Below, piece by piece: positions 1-10,555 of a stretch of DNA of 64,000 nt. Below the pieces are notes generated by a model that was not told where the DNA came from, ran no database searches, and was given only the letters and a program-made list of their open reading frames with translations. Every line of letters begins with the position of its first letter. Within the stretch, counting starts at the first letter, position 1. Origin of the DNA: Adiantum capillus-veneris (Eukaryota > Streptophyta > Polypodiopsida > Polypodiales > Pteridaceae); the NCBI GenBank assembly GCA_014529385.2, contig CM043949.1, forward strand, positions 150,019,850-150,083,849, given 5' to 3'. The translations under genes were made by a program, and so were the position numbers.

Positions 1-1
1 T

Positions 2-168
2 TGTGAAGCCAAGCACTGGGGGCCAAGTTACCAGGTGTAAGGTGAATTAGGTACTATAGCGAGTCATGTAATTGGAGGGTCATGAGGTTTTGTGACGCCA
101 AGCACTAGGAGTCGAGTTACCTAATGTAAGATGGATTAGGTATTGGAGCGATCCATCGATCCCCTGAG
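2..168 (+). repeat. Two tandem copies of an 89-bp unit in the F1 leader
   Basis: Units begin at 2 and 91 with TGTGAAGCCAAGCACT and TGTGACGCCAAGCACT and stay alignable through the GGTATT/GGTACT region. They lie just upstream of the gag start at 209, so they belong to the untranslated leader. Confidence 0.75.
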
Positions 169-208
169 CTTTTGACGTCACATGTAAGTATTTTTGAGGC
201 AATCAAAC

Positions 209-330
209 ATGGCGGATGAGTTTTCAGAGTTTCATGGATCACCTAATGAGAATGCACATACTTTTATTAAAAAGTTGGAAGTCAATTGGGCAAAAGCATG
301 TATTGATGGTACCAAAAAAGGGTGTCTTGG
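209..330 (+). pseudogene. gag N-terminal fragment of F1
   Basis: The frame from the ATG at 209 reads MADEFSEFHGSPNENAHTF and continues to KKLEVNW, which is typical of the start of plant Ty3/gypsy Gag proteins. Similarity fades within about 40 codons and the frame closes at 392-394, well short of the several hundred codons expected. What follows is unrelated DNA containing microsatellites and a CACTA terminus. Only this stub of the capsid gene survives, so it cannot be functional. Confidence 0.6.
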
Positions 331-570
331 ACACTCCTTTGGTGGTAGCACTTTACAAGCCCCATCTTCATGTGTTACATGTAAAATAAACTAGCATGTT
401 ATATATCAATGGATAGATTTTTTCATGTAGAACCTAAAATCATAAAGTCTACCAAATCTTGATTAATGGTCCCCACTTTTTTAAAGGGTACCACCAAAAG
501 GTCCAAAAAGTGGTACCACCAATACATGCTTTTACCCAATTGCCTTTCCTTCTTTATCTCTCTCTCCTCG

Positions 571-709
571 CCACACACACACACACGTACATGCACCATG
601 TAAGTGTGTGGGAGGGGGAGGGAGAGAGAAATAAAGAGAGAAAAAGAGGGGAAGGTAACATGAGAGGGAGGAGAGGGAAGGAGCATACCTGGCTCTCCTT
701 CCTCTCCTC

Positions 710-757
<48 letters not shown>

Positions 758-772
758 GAGAGAGAGAGGGGC
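571..772. repeat. Microsatellites: (CA)n, (GT)n and a long (GA)n
   Basis: A CA run lies at about 571-585, a GT run at about 712-724 and a GA run at about 724-753, followed by an impure GA stretch. Long frames called on both strands here are artefacts of the repeats. Confidence 0.9.
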
Positions 773-834
773 GTGGGCATACCTATTTTGCAAAAGCACC
801 AAAACTTAGATCTGTACATCTGAGTTTTTTTACA

Positions 835-985
835 GGATCAGTGTTTAGATAGACATCACTAAAGGTGCCGCTATGAACATTTCTATGCATCAAGTACTAT
901 AGCAACACTCATAGCGACACCATGAATTTTTCACATTTGAGTGTGGCACTGCTACCGTCACTACTCTGAAGAATATCTTGTAGTG
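835..985. mobile_element. Terminus of a CACTA (En/Spm-like) DNA transposon
   Basis: Read on the - strand from 985 the sequence begins CACTACAAGATATTCTTCAG, the usual CACTA-superfamily end. Inside lie short subterminal repeats in both orientations: GGTGCCGCTATGA and its near-complement TCATAGCGACACC, both between about 865 and 925. The base triplet next to the end is TTA (986-988), a possible 3-bp target duplication. I did not find a convincing opposite end; CACTTTACAAG near 347 is only a weak candidate. Confidence 0.55.
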
Positions 986-1159
986 TTATGCAAGGATAAA
1001 AAGTAAAAATGGTAAGAAATCTCTACAATCTCACTCTAATGGTTTGAAGAGGATATGATTGCTCATAGTCTGTTATTTAAGTACCTTGACAAATCAAGAT
1101 GCCTAAACCAAGCAAGCATTAAAGAGGATACGCAAAAAACGTATGGATACTTCTTATAG

Positions 1160-2446
1160 GATGGTTACTTGTGGAAGCACCCCAAACAAGGGAATATGAT
1201 CCCATTGAGGATTATTTGTGATAAAGATATGTAGAAAACGCTCATTAAGGAGATTCATGAAAGTCTATGGGCAGGACATCGTGGCATATGGGCTACTTTG
1301 GCCAAGGTCAAAGAAAGGTATTGGTGGATATACATGTATAAGGATGTATCCTTGTTTGTAGAATCTTGTATTACATACCAAATGTACTCAAATGTACATC
1401 ATCAAGATGGGTTACATCCTACTTATCCCTTTTCCGTGCATTAGTAGTGGGTGGTGAATTTGGTCACAATGCCTTTGGGGATTTGGAAAATGAGATACTC
1501 GGTGCTTGCACATAAGGACTTGTCTAATCACGTTGAAGTAAGGGCATTAAGAACTAAAACAACAGAAGCAATATGTACGTTCCTCTTAGAAGATGTAGCT
1601 TGTAGATATGGATGTGCTGGAAAGATAATTGCAAATAGAGGTAAGCTAGATGCTGATGAAGCAAGGAATTTCTTCAAAAGTTTAGGCATTAGAATTTCTC
1701 TCACCCCTGCTTAAAACCGCAAAGGAAATGGGCAAAGGGAACGGGGCCATCTACCAATCATCAAGGTGTTAGCAAAGGCTTGCAGAGACAAAGCTCGTGA
1801 ATGGCCGAGGCTATTACCATATGCTTTGTGGGCCAATCGTACAACACATTAATCAATTGTAGGCTACTTGCCTGTTGAATTGATGTATGGTCAAAAATGT
1901 GTGATGCCTATATAGGATGTGATTCCCACATGGAATGTGTTACCTTGGGAAGAAAACATGTCTTGAGTAGATCTTCTTGCATTGCGGATTTGACAACTTG
2001 AAAGAAGACTAGAGAACATTGAAACATCAATATCAAGATTTAATGAATCAAGACCAAAGAGCAAAGACAAGTTTTAGAGGAAACACAATCTCTTGCCAAA
2101 ACACATTGAAGAAGGTGATTGGATGCTTATGTATGATAGTAGTCTATACAATCAACATACTCTCATGAGAAAGTTTGTTAAGAGATGGTTTGTCTCATAT
2201 ATTGTCAAGCATGTGCATGAAAATGCTCTTACACTTTGAGTGAGCTTGATGGGACACAAATAAAGGTTCCTATTGCTTGAAAAAGGATCAAAGTGTTCAA
2301 AATAAGGGACGACAATGCACCATTTGATGAATCTGAAAACCTAGACTTACCAAAAGAAGGAGAAGATGAATATGTGGAAGAGGCAGACAATGAACCTTCA
2401 TGAACCACCAAAATTCAAGTATGGCGCAGACCGGAGGCTGTGCAAG
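1160..2446 (+). pseudogene. Integrase remnant of F1
   Basis: This would insert the element cDNA into the genome. The frame shows the segment DGYLWKHP, the H2C2 zinc region (HESLWAGHRG, then a partner site that keeps one Cys and has lost the other), the core strand near 1450 and the C-terminal region. The first catalytic Asp is Asn (VNLVTMP), and the second, in the DRGEL motif of the sister copy, is also Asn (ANRGKL). At least six in-frame stops are visible. It aligns along its length with the - strand integrase at 62564-64000. Confidence 0.8.
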
Positions 2447-2461
2447 TTTAGAGGGGTGGGA
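2447..2461 (+). promoter_or_regulatory. Polypurine tract of F1
   Basis: A GAGGGGTGGGA tract sits directly before the LTR start TGTCC at 2462. The sister element at 62472-62485 has the same context (CCGGAGGCTGTG upstream, then a G-rich tract). Confidence 0.75.
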
Positions 2462-3051
2462 TGTCCATAGCACGTCCATAATAGGAACGGGTGATGAATA
2501 CTATCATGCATGTATTTAGATGCATGAAAACATTATCTATAAGTGTACATATGCATGCACAATATATAAGGTAAAATTATATACCTTATCTAATAAATTA
2601 TTTTGAGAGTTATTTTTCTACCTCACCTTAATTTATTTATGATAATTAGTCCTCATGCATGTTTATTATGAACACAGTGCGAGGTAATCCAAAGCATCAA
2701 TTTGTCTTTTTCCTACCATGTGTCATTTTTAAATTCATATTAATCCTCTTATTAATTCCACTCAATGTATGCATGACATGATTACATCTTTGATGATGCG
2801 TCTACTTTTAGAAGCAAGTGACAACCTAAGAAAACACAAGACTTCTCTAGAATTGTCTAAAAGAAAGGGCATGCGACCAGAAGAAGAATTTTACTAGGAC
2901 TAAAAGAGCTCTAGAAGAACAAGTGTCATCACCAACAAGGAAATATTTTGGAGAAGCAAATATCACTCATATTCTTCACATAGAGGAAAAATTAGCTTGA
3001 CACTTGTCCAAATGCTACAAAATATCTTCTTCTTGAGGAGGCAACCTCACC

Positions 3052-3059
3052 TATAAATA
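3052..3059 (+). promoter_or_regulatory. TATA box of the F1 LTR
   Basis: TATAAATA with CTATAAATAGGG context, in the middle of the LTR, as expected at the U3/R border. Confidence 0.6.
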
Positions 3060-3094
3060 GGGCTCTTCCACCTTCATTTGGGCATGGGATCAAA

Positions 3095-3540
3095 TTGTAT
3101 TTCATAGTATTGTATCAAGCCAGGCTAATCCCTAGCCTTTGAGCCACACTTTCATCAAACCTAGCCACACCCTCACGAGCCAAGGTCTTCTACCTACCAA
3201 GCCATTGTATTGTATCAAGCCAAGCTAAGCCCTCACCTCTCAAACACACTTTCATCAAACCTAGACATGGTATCACATTGTATTGCATTGTATTGTATCA
3301 AGCCAAGCTAATCCATGGTGTCACATTGTAGCTCATTGTATTGTATCGAGCCAAGCTACGCCCTAGCCTCTCAACCACACTTTCATCAAACCTAACAATG
3401 GTATCACATTGTATTGCATTGTATTGTATCAAGCCAAGCTAAGCCCTAGCCTCTCAACCACACTCTCATCAAACCTATCCAGACCCTCACAAACCAAGCT
3501 CTTCTACCTACCAAGCCAAGCTCCTCTGTTCCACTCAACC
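3095..3540 (+). repeat. Imperfect tandem repeats in the F1 LTR
   Basis: The phrase TTGTATTGTATCAAGCCAAG recurs with small changes near 3108, 3207, 3289, 3335 and 3420. It is usually followed by CTAAGCCCTAGCCTCTCAAC and ACTTTCATCAAACCTA. Unit length varies between about 50 and 120 bp. It lies downstream of the TATA box, in the presumed R/U5. Confidence 0.7.
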
Positions 3541-3770
3541 GAGCCAATTGCATACTACCATCATCACATGCTAATCTTTCCCTCACAATTAAAAGTAAAA
3601 ATTCTCATGTTATTATCTCTTATTAATCAATCCCTTTTGCTGGTGATTAAAAAAGTGCATGTAAGGAAATCTCCTCTTATTCCCTTATTGGAACGGCATA
3701 AAGTTTGCAAAAAATGGGCTAAAAAAAGGTATGCCACACTCCTTATTTGACGCTCAAATTTGTACGAGAG

Positions 3771-6060
3771 CCATATAATGTATTTTTCTTCTCTTCTCTT
3801 CCAACCCCTATTTTTCTTTGTGTCTAGTACTTAAATATATCTCGTCTTCTTTCAATACATTAGCTTGCTTCCAAAAAAATTTAGTGTTTCTTATTGAGCT
3901 CGAACAACTGTGCGAAATTGTCCTTTTCATAAGAATTGAGCCTCGGCTTGGTTTCGCTACTATGAACCAAGCTTCTAGGAATAATATATATATCATAATG
4001 ATACCAAACTACAATTCCAAAGAACAATGTTTAGCATGTTTGGGCCACAAAGATTAGCTTGCATTAAAGCATTATTAGACCCTTTTATCCTACCTATGAT
4101 TAGATAGGAATTGAGCTTGAAGGTCTTTATTTTTTTCTTGCCTGAAGTAAGGGGTCTTGTATAAATGTTTTTGAAAAGAGCTAAGCTCTTGTGGCTACAC
4201 TCAAAGCTTTTATCTTTAACTATTAAGTCTCAACGGGTCAACATATCTTACAATTCCTTACAAACTCTTACAACAAGAACATCCACTTTTTGATAACGTG
4301 GAATAAGGTGTGGAATGAATATCTAAAGCCTGACCAAATAGGTGATTTGATGAATAATCTACATAGCTTGAAGCTGAGAGTGATGCAATGACATATTTAG
4401 ATTCACCAGATCATATAGATTACTAATCGGCTTCTTCAACTCACTAATGAAGCCTCTAAAATCCTAGTGAAGGATCTCGCCAATCAAGCAACCTCTGAGA
4501 CTCAATTTGAGTAAGCTGAAGAGATCCTTAATCTAGAGGCAAATGCAATTAGGCACTCCTTGAAGGCGAGATTTAAATATCCTCATATTCTCACAAGCTT
4601 GCAAAATCAACACTCATTGGAGGAAAGAGAACCATGCGTGACCTTCATACAAAAACATGGAACATGTTTCACCTTATGAGATTGAAATAAAAATGGATCG
4701 CAAAGGAAAACTTCAACATGAGGCCCTTCATCCTCTAATCTAGAAAGGAAAACCAAGAAATTCCAAGTGTTCCACCAAGAGTACTCTACACGCCTCAAAA
4801 CAAGAAGTCCCTAACCAGAAAGAAGAAATTCAGGTGGATTCATAACCCTTAACTAATCATAGACTCTACTTAAATTTTGGAAACACTTCAAAATTCAAAG
4901 AAAGGGAGAAGGGATATGTGAATGGTGGGAGCTACCTTCAAAAGATTTAGAAGGACAACAAAGTTGCGTGGATTACTAACATTAAGGCTACTATTATGAT
5001 AACTAGTACAATGCTCAATCAATAAAAAGCCCACTCCAAAATCTATAAATGGGAAATTACACTCTTTGTCTTTCATCGGAAGCCTGTCTATTCCAAATTC
5101 ACAAGCTCACCTAATCTAACTCTAATTAACCAATCTCGAATAGTTGTCATAAGTGTTCAACTCATTCCAACGACCAAAGAGAAAAGATCTTACCAGAACC
5201 ATGCTACTAGATCCCATTGCACTCATACCAAAGGTGGGTCTTCCAATCCCAAAGCCTCCTCTGTCCTCTCTCATGATCTACCATGTCGGGATATGTGACA
5301 CAAGTCCTCCCACAAATGCCCCGAACTCGAATCCTCTATAATAGCATTATGGACATTGTGGTGCCTCTATTGAGACCCTCTCCTTGAACCTTGAAAAATA
5401 TACAAGATCTTGGATTTGATCAAGAACTAACTATACTAAGGACCTCCAATCATGTGAAAGGACCCAACCAACACGGAGGTGTTGTCTCAAGAGGAATACG
5501 ACACTCAACAAGTATGTCCTCTATAATATAATGACTCATGTTCTATACACCATCATTCCATGTAAGTGGAATGAGTCTTGTCTCAAGAGGAGTATGCCAC
5601 TCAGCAAGTATGGCCTCTGTAATATCCTGATTCGTGCTCTATACACCCCTCATTCAATGTAAGTGGATGCTTTGGATCTCCTCAAGAAGGCACACAAACT
5701 ATAGCCAGTCTCAAAAATGTGGTTTGGGCGATCTTTCATGGGACCTTAACAATTTTTTTTGGCGTGCTACTAGTGAAGTGGCCTCATGGTGTGTTGACCA
5801 TGGGGTTTCAAACAAGAGTCTTCTCAAGTGATCCTTAATGCCTCTGGGTTGGTGATGCTCCATGCCACTCCTTAGCTTCTCCCAAACTTAAGCGGGCTTG
5901 TAGAAGCAACAAAAATCCTCCCAACTCCTTCTCAGGCCAATTTTGTGCATCTTTGTGAAAATCCACCCGACAGTTTGGGCTAAGGGTCGTCCGTATGAGG
6001 GACTCGGGCACGAGTGTGATGTAGCAATGTGACACGACATGGTAGAGCAAAATAAATTGA
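3771..6060. other. Unassigned decayed repeat-like DNA
   Basis: No gene can be supported here. On the + strand about 4290-4800 a stop-riddled frame reads like a charged, coiled-coil gag fragment, and near 5265-5320 another reads C-x4-H-x4-C followed by CPEL, which resembles a zinc-knuckle remnant. Both are weak. A perfect 7-bp stem (CTTGGTT/AACCAAG) lies at about 3947-3971. A 96-bp tandem duplication is listed separately. Confidence 0.35.
5482..5673. repeat. 96-bp tandem duplication
   Basis: Units start at 5482 and 5578 with TTGTCTCAAGAGGA. They stay alignable through CTCAACAAGTATG / CTCAGCAAGTATG and CCATGTAAGTGGA / CAATGTAAGTGGA. Moderate divergence shows it is old. Confidence 0.7.
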
Positions 6061-7117
6061 TGAACAAAAAAAATACAAAGTACACAGAGTGAATAGATAA
6101 AATAAAGAGTTTGTATGGATGTAAGGTAATCATTACAAGAAGAACATAGCTCATTTTCTAACCTCTCGACCACCCTTGAGCTATCCCAATCACACTGTCA
6201 CTCTCGATCACAATCACAATCTCAATCTCAATTTTATGCACAATCTCAACCTCAATCACAATCGCACTCTCAATATCAATCACATTATCTTTCTGGCAAC
6301 AACGATCATACAAGGAATTGCAACAAGATCACAATCTCAATATCATGACACCTTGCTGAGATCCCCTTTCACTTTGTAGAGTGGATATCACATTGGTTTC
6401 TGCAATGTCTACAAAATAGCTAGAAGAACATACTCGTGCAACCAATTCAACATGATAACCAAACTAGAAAATATAATTATGGACCATCATAAAAGAGAAA
6501 AATCACTTCTTGGTTGGATCAAACAAAAGAGACCTTTCCTGTGTATAGATGTTTGTAAGCTAACATGTTTCTGCTTGTAGCCTAGCCTGTTGTTGTTGGA
6601 AATTTGTTTATGTCATATCTTTGTCATATGAACTCAGAATATAGACTTCCAAGTACTCAAAACGACGGGAGCCGGTCTATCTTACAAGGGAACGTAAACA
6701 AAATTGCAAAAAATCCCTTCTTTTGGCAAAAAATACAGCTTTTAGGCCGTAACTTATAAAACCTCTTTTTGTTTGTCTCCACAACTTTTTCAACTTATTT
6801 TAAGCTTGTCTACGTATTTTAAGCTAAAACACATCAAAATAAAACATTGATATTGATGAAAACATCAATTTTGACTACATGTTTACTTTATAATCTATAA
6901 CCAAATGATCTTTTGTTCAATAATTATTAATAAATACATCTTTACTTTATTATGAAGAGAATATATTTTTTCCATAGATACCTTGAACTCATTTATGTAT
7001 GACTAATACTCTCTATTTTATAAATTATCCAACAATCTTTCAAATCGTGATCAACGAGAGATATGGCCTATTGCATTCTTTTCGACTTTAAGAATTTTCA
7101 TAAATAAGTCCTACTAT
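6061..7117 (-). repeat. 3' LTR of D
   Basis: Alignable with 9373-10417 over its whole length, for example TTTGTATGGATGTAAGGTAA at about 6111 against CTGTATGGATGTAAGGTAA near 9425. In the - reading the LTR start is TATAGTAGGAC, where the partner has TGTAATAGGAC. At 6185-6290 lies a CAATCT/CAATCA hexamer-like tract near the LTR end. Confidence 0.8.
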
Positions 7118-7130
7118 ATTCTTCCCTTAT
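7118..7130 (-). promoter_or_regulatory. Polypurine tract of D
   Basis: On the - strand AAGGGAAGAAT stands directly before the 3' LTR. Confidence 0.5.
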
Positions 7131-7559
7131 CAAAATTAGCTATGTCCTCAGAGTTGGAAATAGGGGTTTTCAACATACAAAAAAATGAAGTTAACACAAG
7201 AGGCATCTTTTGCAGGATGCATCTTACTTAACCAAAACTTCAAGAAGAATCCTACTTCTAAGCTGCCTAACTCTACAATCAAAATAATTTTTAGCTCTAC
7301 CTTTAGAATGACTATTTCACTATCTCATATCTTTTGTTTAACACAAGATTATCTAAAAAATATGTTGGGATTCTCACAAAATTTGATATTTTAGAGAGGA
7401 ATTTACTGACACACATAAGCAATCATGATAATACAAGTTACCCTTATGCAAACCAAATCTCCTCTTAAACATCTCTCCAACATGAGGATTTAGATAAGAG
7501 ATATTGCTAGAGTAGAAATGACCATTATTCACTTCATATCAAACTTAATCAATCAGATC

Positions 7560-8003
7560 ACTACGGACCACATAAACTATATTACATACCAGTCTTCGAC
7601 TCAAGATATTGATGACCTTGTCTCTTTTCTAGCCAAATATTTCAAATCAAAATTTTTCTCACATAATAGTTGAAGCCATTGCTTCTACCTATTATTGAGT
7701 AATGGACAAGTGAAGATATATTTTGAAGTAATTTTCAATCATGCACATGATAATTCACTTCATATCTTAGCTACATCCTAGATTCATATGCCACAAATCT
7801 TCCCTCTTGACATCAGATACATCCCATTTGTTCCCCGCTTGCATCACATGTTACCACAAAAGGTTTCCCAAGTTTTGGAGTTTTCAAAATACAATTTTTA
7901 GACACCCTTACTTTCAATGTTTCAAATGGATTTTGACATGCCATAGGAAAGAGTTGTTTTTCTTTGTTAGCTCCGTTAAGGGATTGCAATCTTATAAATA
8001 TAT
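7560..8003 (-). pseudogene. RNase H remnant of D
   Basis: RNase H would degrade the RNA template during reverse transcription. Read on the - strand with frameshifts, about 7935 to 7590 gives PFETLKVRVSKNCIL, then KPFVVTCDASGEQMG (a classic gypsy RNase H stretch with its catalytic Asp), FVAYESRM, NYHVHD and finally ILSRRL. Several stops and frameshifts interrupt it. It follows RT as expected. Beyond about 7560 only traces of sequence remain where integrase should be. Confidence 0.7.
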
Positions 8004-8901
8004 TTAATGTGTGCCCTCATATTGTGCTAACCCCAAAAAAGTCCTCACATCCCTCACAATTTTGGGTGTTGGCCATTTCACAATTGCCTTGACTTTATCA
8101 CGATCAATATGAATGTCCTTCTTTGAGATTACCCTTGCAAGATAAATATTTTTTTTCTTGAGGAAGAAACATTTACTCAGCTTGGTATACAATTTATGTT
8201 TACGCAGTACTTCAAGACTTTTCCTTAGATGCAATTCATGATCCTTTTCATTCTTAAAATAAACAAAAATGTCCTTCAAAAAAGACCAAAATCAAGTCAT
8301 CAAGAAATGGATAAAATATATTGCTCATTAAACACATGAACATAGCGGGTGCATTAGTTAAACCAAAAGCTAAAACTGTAAACTCAAAGTGCCCATATCG
8401 TGTACGAAAAGAAGTTTTGAACATATCTCATCCCTTAATTGTAATATGGTGGTATCTAGATCGAAGGTCAAGCTTTGAAAATAATTGTGCACCACTAAGT
8501 TGACTCAATAGCTCATCAATGTGTGGAAGGGGATATTTATTTTTAACGGTTCGTTTACCAAGACCCCTGTAGTCGATGCACAATCTATAAGTCCCATATT
8601 TCTTCCTTTGAAAAAGAACTGGATTGCCCCAAGGAGACACATTAGGCCTTATTAACCCTTTATTCAGCAAGTCATCCAGTTGGAGTTTTAGTTCTTTAAG
8701 TTCATCTATGTTGAATCTGTAAGGGGCTTTGGCATATGACTTAGACCCTGGGTATAGATCTATCCCATGGTCCAATGATCTAGGAGGAGGCATATCAGGC
8801 GGATCATTAGAAAAAACATCTTTGAACTCATCGAGAAGATTTTCCACATACTCAAGATTTTCTCCCTTCCCTTTTTCAGCTTCATCTTTTAATTCATTCA
8901 C
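8004..8901 (-). pseudogene. Reverse transcriptase remnant of D
   Basis: The - strand frame from 8901 carries the linker ([13 protein letters not shown]), the RT fingers ([17 protein letters not shown]), [12 protein letters not shown] and [20 protein letters not shown] through LDLRSRYH. A gap of about 150 bp, where the frame is lost, precedes the thumb (8279-8004: HLRKSLEVLRKHKLYTKLSKC and PTPKIVRDVRTFLGLA). The catalytic FADD box is degraded to a sequence like FVYF. The whole reads as an ordinary plant gypsy RT that cannot be active. Confidence 0.85.
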
Positions 8902-9335
8902 GAAGATTAAGAAGGTCTCGCAGCCTTGTCTCAGTCCCCAGTTTCATGGCTGAAATCAGAATGGACTTACAATTTCTTTCCTCCCCTTGAACAGTGTGAC
9001 TACTTCCATTAGAAGATTTAAAAGAGATTTGTATTTCTTCACAATCAATCAAGACTTGATTTTCAGTCATCCAGTCCATGCCAGTAATTATGTCATGCAT
9101 ACTCATGTCTATGACAAAAAAAATTGCCTTTATGATTCTGACCATTCAACAAGAAAGAAAAATTTTCAATTACTTCTTTCGTGAAACTTTTATTACCACT
9201 ACTGAATTCCAACAGGTCTTTTTTTTCAATTTAATTTTAGGTTAATTTTCCCAACCATATTAGAGGACAAGAAGCAATGTGTACTACTCGAATCAATTAA
9301 GAAATTCAATTTCAAATCTCAAATTTTATGCATGA
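8894..9335 (-). pseudogene. Aspartic protease remnant of D
   Basis: Read on the - strand, LIDSSSTHCFLSSNMV lies around 9295-9250, where the family usually has DSGSTH, so the active-site Gly is Ser. After a frameshift the C-terminal half reads DIITGMDWM, corresponding to the usual DVILGMDWL. It is fused in order to the RT linker. Gag should precede it, but the 5' LTR begins almost at once, so the gag-coding part is deleted. Confidence 0.75.
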
Positions 9336-9372
9336 ATTCAATTATAGAATCTTTCAAAATATTAATCAAATT

Positions 9373-10417
9373 GATAAAAAAGAAAAATACAGAGTACGCG
9401 GAGTAAATATATAAAATAAAGAGTCTGTATGGATGTAAGGTAATCATTACAAAAAGAGCATAGCTCGTTTCCTAACCTCCCGACCACCCCTGAGCCATCT
9501 CATTCTCAATGTCAATCACACACTTACTCTCAATCACAATAACAATCTCAATCTCAATCTTGTGGACAATCTCAATCTCAATCACAATCACACTCTCAAT
9601 CACAATATCTAGATGGCAACAACAATCATAATAGGTATCACAACACGATCACAATCTCAATATCATGACATGTTGCAGAGATCCCGTTTTACTTTGTAGA
9701 TTAAATATCACATTGGTTTTTGCAATATCTATAAAATAGCCAGAAGAACATACTCGTGCAACCAATTCAACATGATAATCAGACTAGAAAATATAATTTT
9801 GTACCATCATAAAAGAGTACAATCACTTCTTGTTTGGATCAAACAAAAGAGACATTACCTATGTATATATGTTTGTAAGCTAACCTATTGCTGATGCTGG
9901 CAATTTGCTTCTATCATAACCTTGTCATGCAAACTCAGAATATAGACTTCCAGGTACTCAAAACAATGGTAACAAGACTAGTCTACGAGGCAGCGTAAAC
10001 ATAATTATAAGAAAAACCCTTCTTTTGGCTAAAAATGCAACTTTTAGGTCTCGACTCATAAAACCTCTCTTTTTGGATGTCCACCACTTGTTCAACTTAT
10101 TTTAAGCTTGTCCATGTAGCTTAAGCTAAAACACATGAAAATAAAACATTGTTATTTATAAAAAATCAATTTTGACTACGTGTTTACTTTACAATCTACA
10201 ACCAAATGATCCTTATTCAATAATTATTACTAAATACATCTTTAATGTATTGTGAAGAGAGTATATTTTCTTCCGCAATACCTTGAGCTCATTTGTGTAC
10301 GACTAATACTCTCTATCTCATAAACTATCTTGTAATCTTTCAAATTGTGCTCAACAAAAATATGGCCTATTGCATTGTTTTCGACTTTAAGAATTCTCAT
10401 AAATAAGTCCTATTACA
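9373..10417 (-). repeat. 5' LTR of D
   Basis: Pairs with 6061-7117. The - strand start TGTAATAGGAC ends at 10417. The hexamer-like CAATCT/CAATCA tract recurs at about 9500-9605. No convincing primer binding site follows at 9372, consistent with a deletion there. Confidence 0.8.
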
Positions 10418-10555
10418 AGCAGAAACTCCTTCCAAGGATCCTTCCTTGGAAGAAGTCATTTGACCATAGGCTTCCCAAGGAGGGCTCTTCCCTACCATGT
10501 TGGGTCTATAATCCCCAACCCTCTCTGAGAACATGGTAAATTTATAACCTGCTAG
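10418..10555. other. Spacer between D and C with a perfect stem-loop
   Basis: 10429-10452 forms a 10-bp perfect stem (CTTCCAAGGA/TCCTTGGAAG) with a 4-base loop. Nothing else is recognisable in the spacer. Confidence 0.5.

Larger units (their letters stand above)
1..3770 (+). mobile_element. F1: broken Ty3/gypsy retrotransposon, 3' half plus gag start
   Basis: In order on the + strand are a leader, the first codons of a gag gene, foreign DNA, an integrase remnant, a purine tract and an LTR that begins TGTCC. Protease, RT and RNase H are missing, so there was a large internal deletion, and a CACTA-type transposon end lies between the gag and integrase pieces. The integrase and the sequence just before the LTR match the element at 60063-64000 on the other strand. 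The 5' LTR would lie left of the window. The right end of the 3' LTR is a guess. Confidence 0.7.
2462..3770 (+). repeat. 3' LTR of F1
   Basis: It starts at TGTCC right after the polypurine tract. A TATA box lies at 3052-3059, about 590 bp into the LTR, followed by the repeat-rich transcribed part. The right boundary is uncertain because no second LTR copy lies in the window. I place it near 3770, where the style of sequence changes. Confidence 0.5.
6061..10417 (-). mobile_element. D: decayed Ty3/gypsy element with both LTRs
   Basis: Two direct ~1.05-kb LTRs (6061-7117 and 9373-10417) flank protease, RT and RNase H remnants, all read on the - strand in the normal order. Most of gag and integrase is gone, so it is internally deleted. 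The LTRs differ clearly from each other, so the insertion is old. No target duplication is evident (ATTGA on the left, AGCAG on the right). Confidence 0.8.

Noticed and set aside
423-819. Several overlapping frames of 80-95 codons on both strands
   Set aside because: They are translations of CA, GT and GA microsatellites and have no domain content.
3808-4057. Opposing short frames as genes
   Set aside because: No domain, no conservation and low complexity; they overlap each other on opposite strands.
4290-5350. A gag gene on the + strand
   Set aside because: Only stop-filled, vaguely gag-like phrases and one zinc-knuckle-like pattern; not enough to annotate as a gene.
7185-8007. Plus-strand frames that look like short proteins
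   Set aside because: The region reads on the - strand as the decayed RNase H of D (CDASGEQMG, YESRM), so the + frames are antisense shadows.
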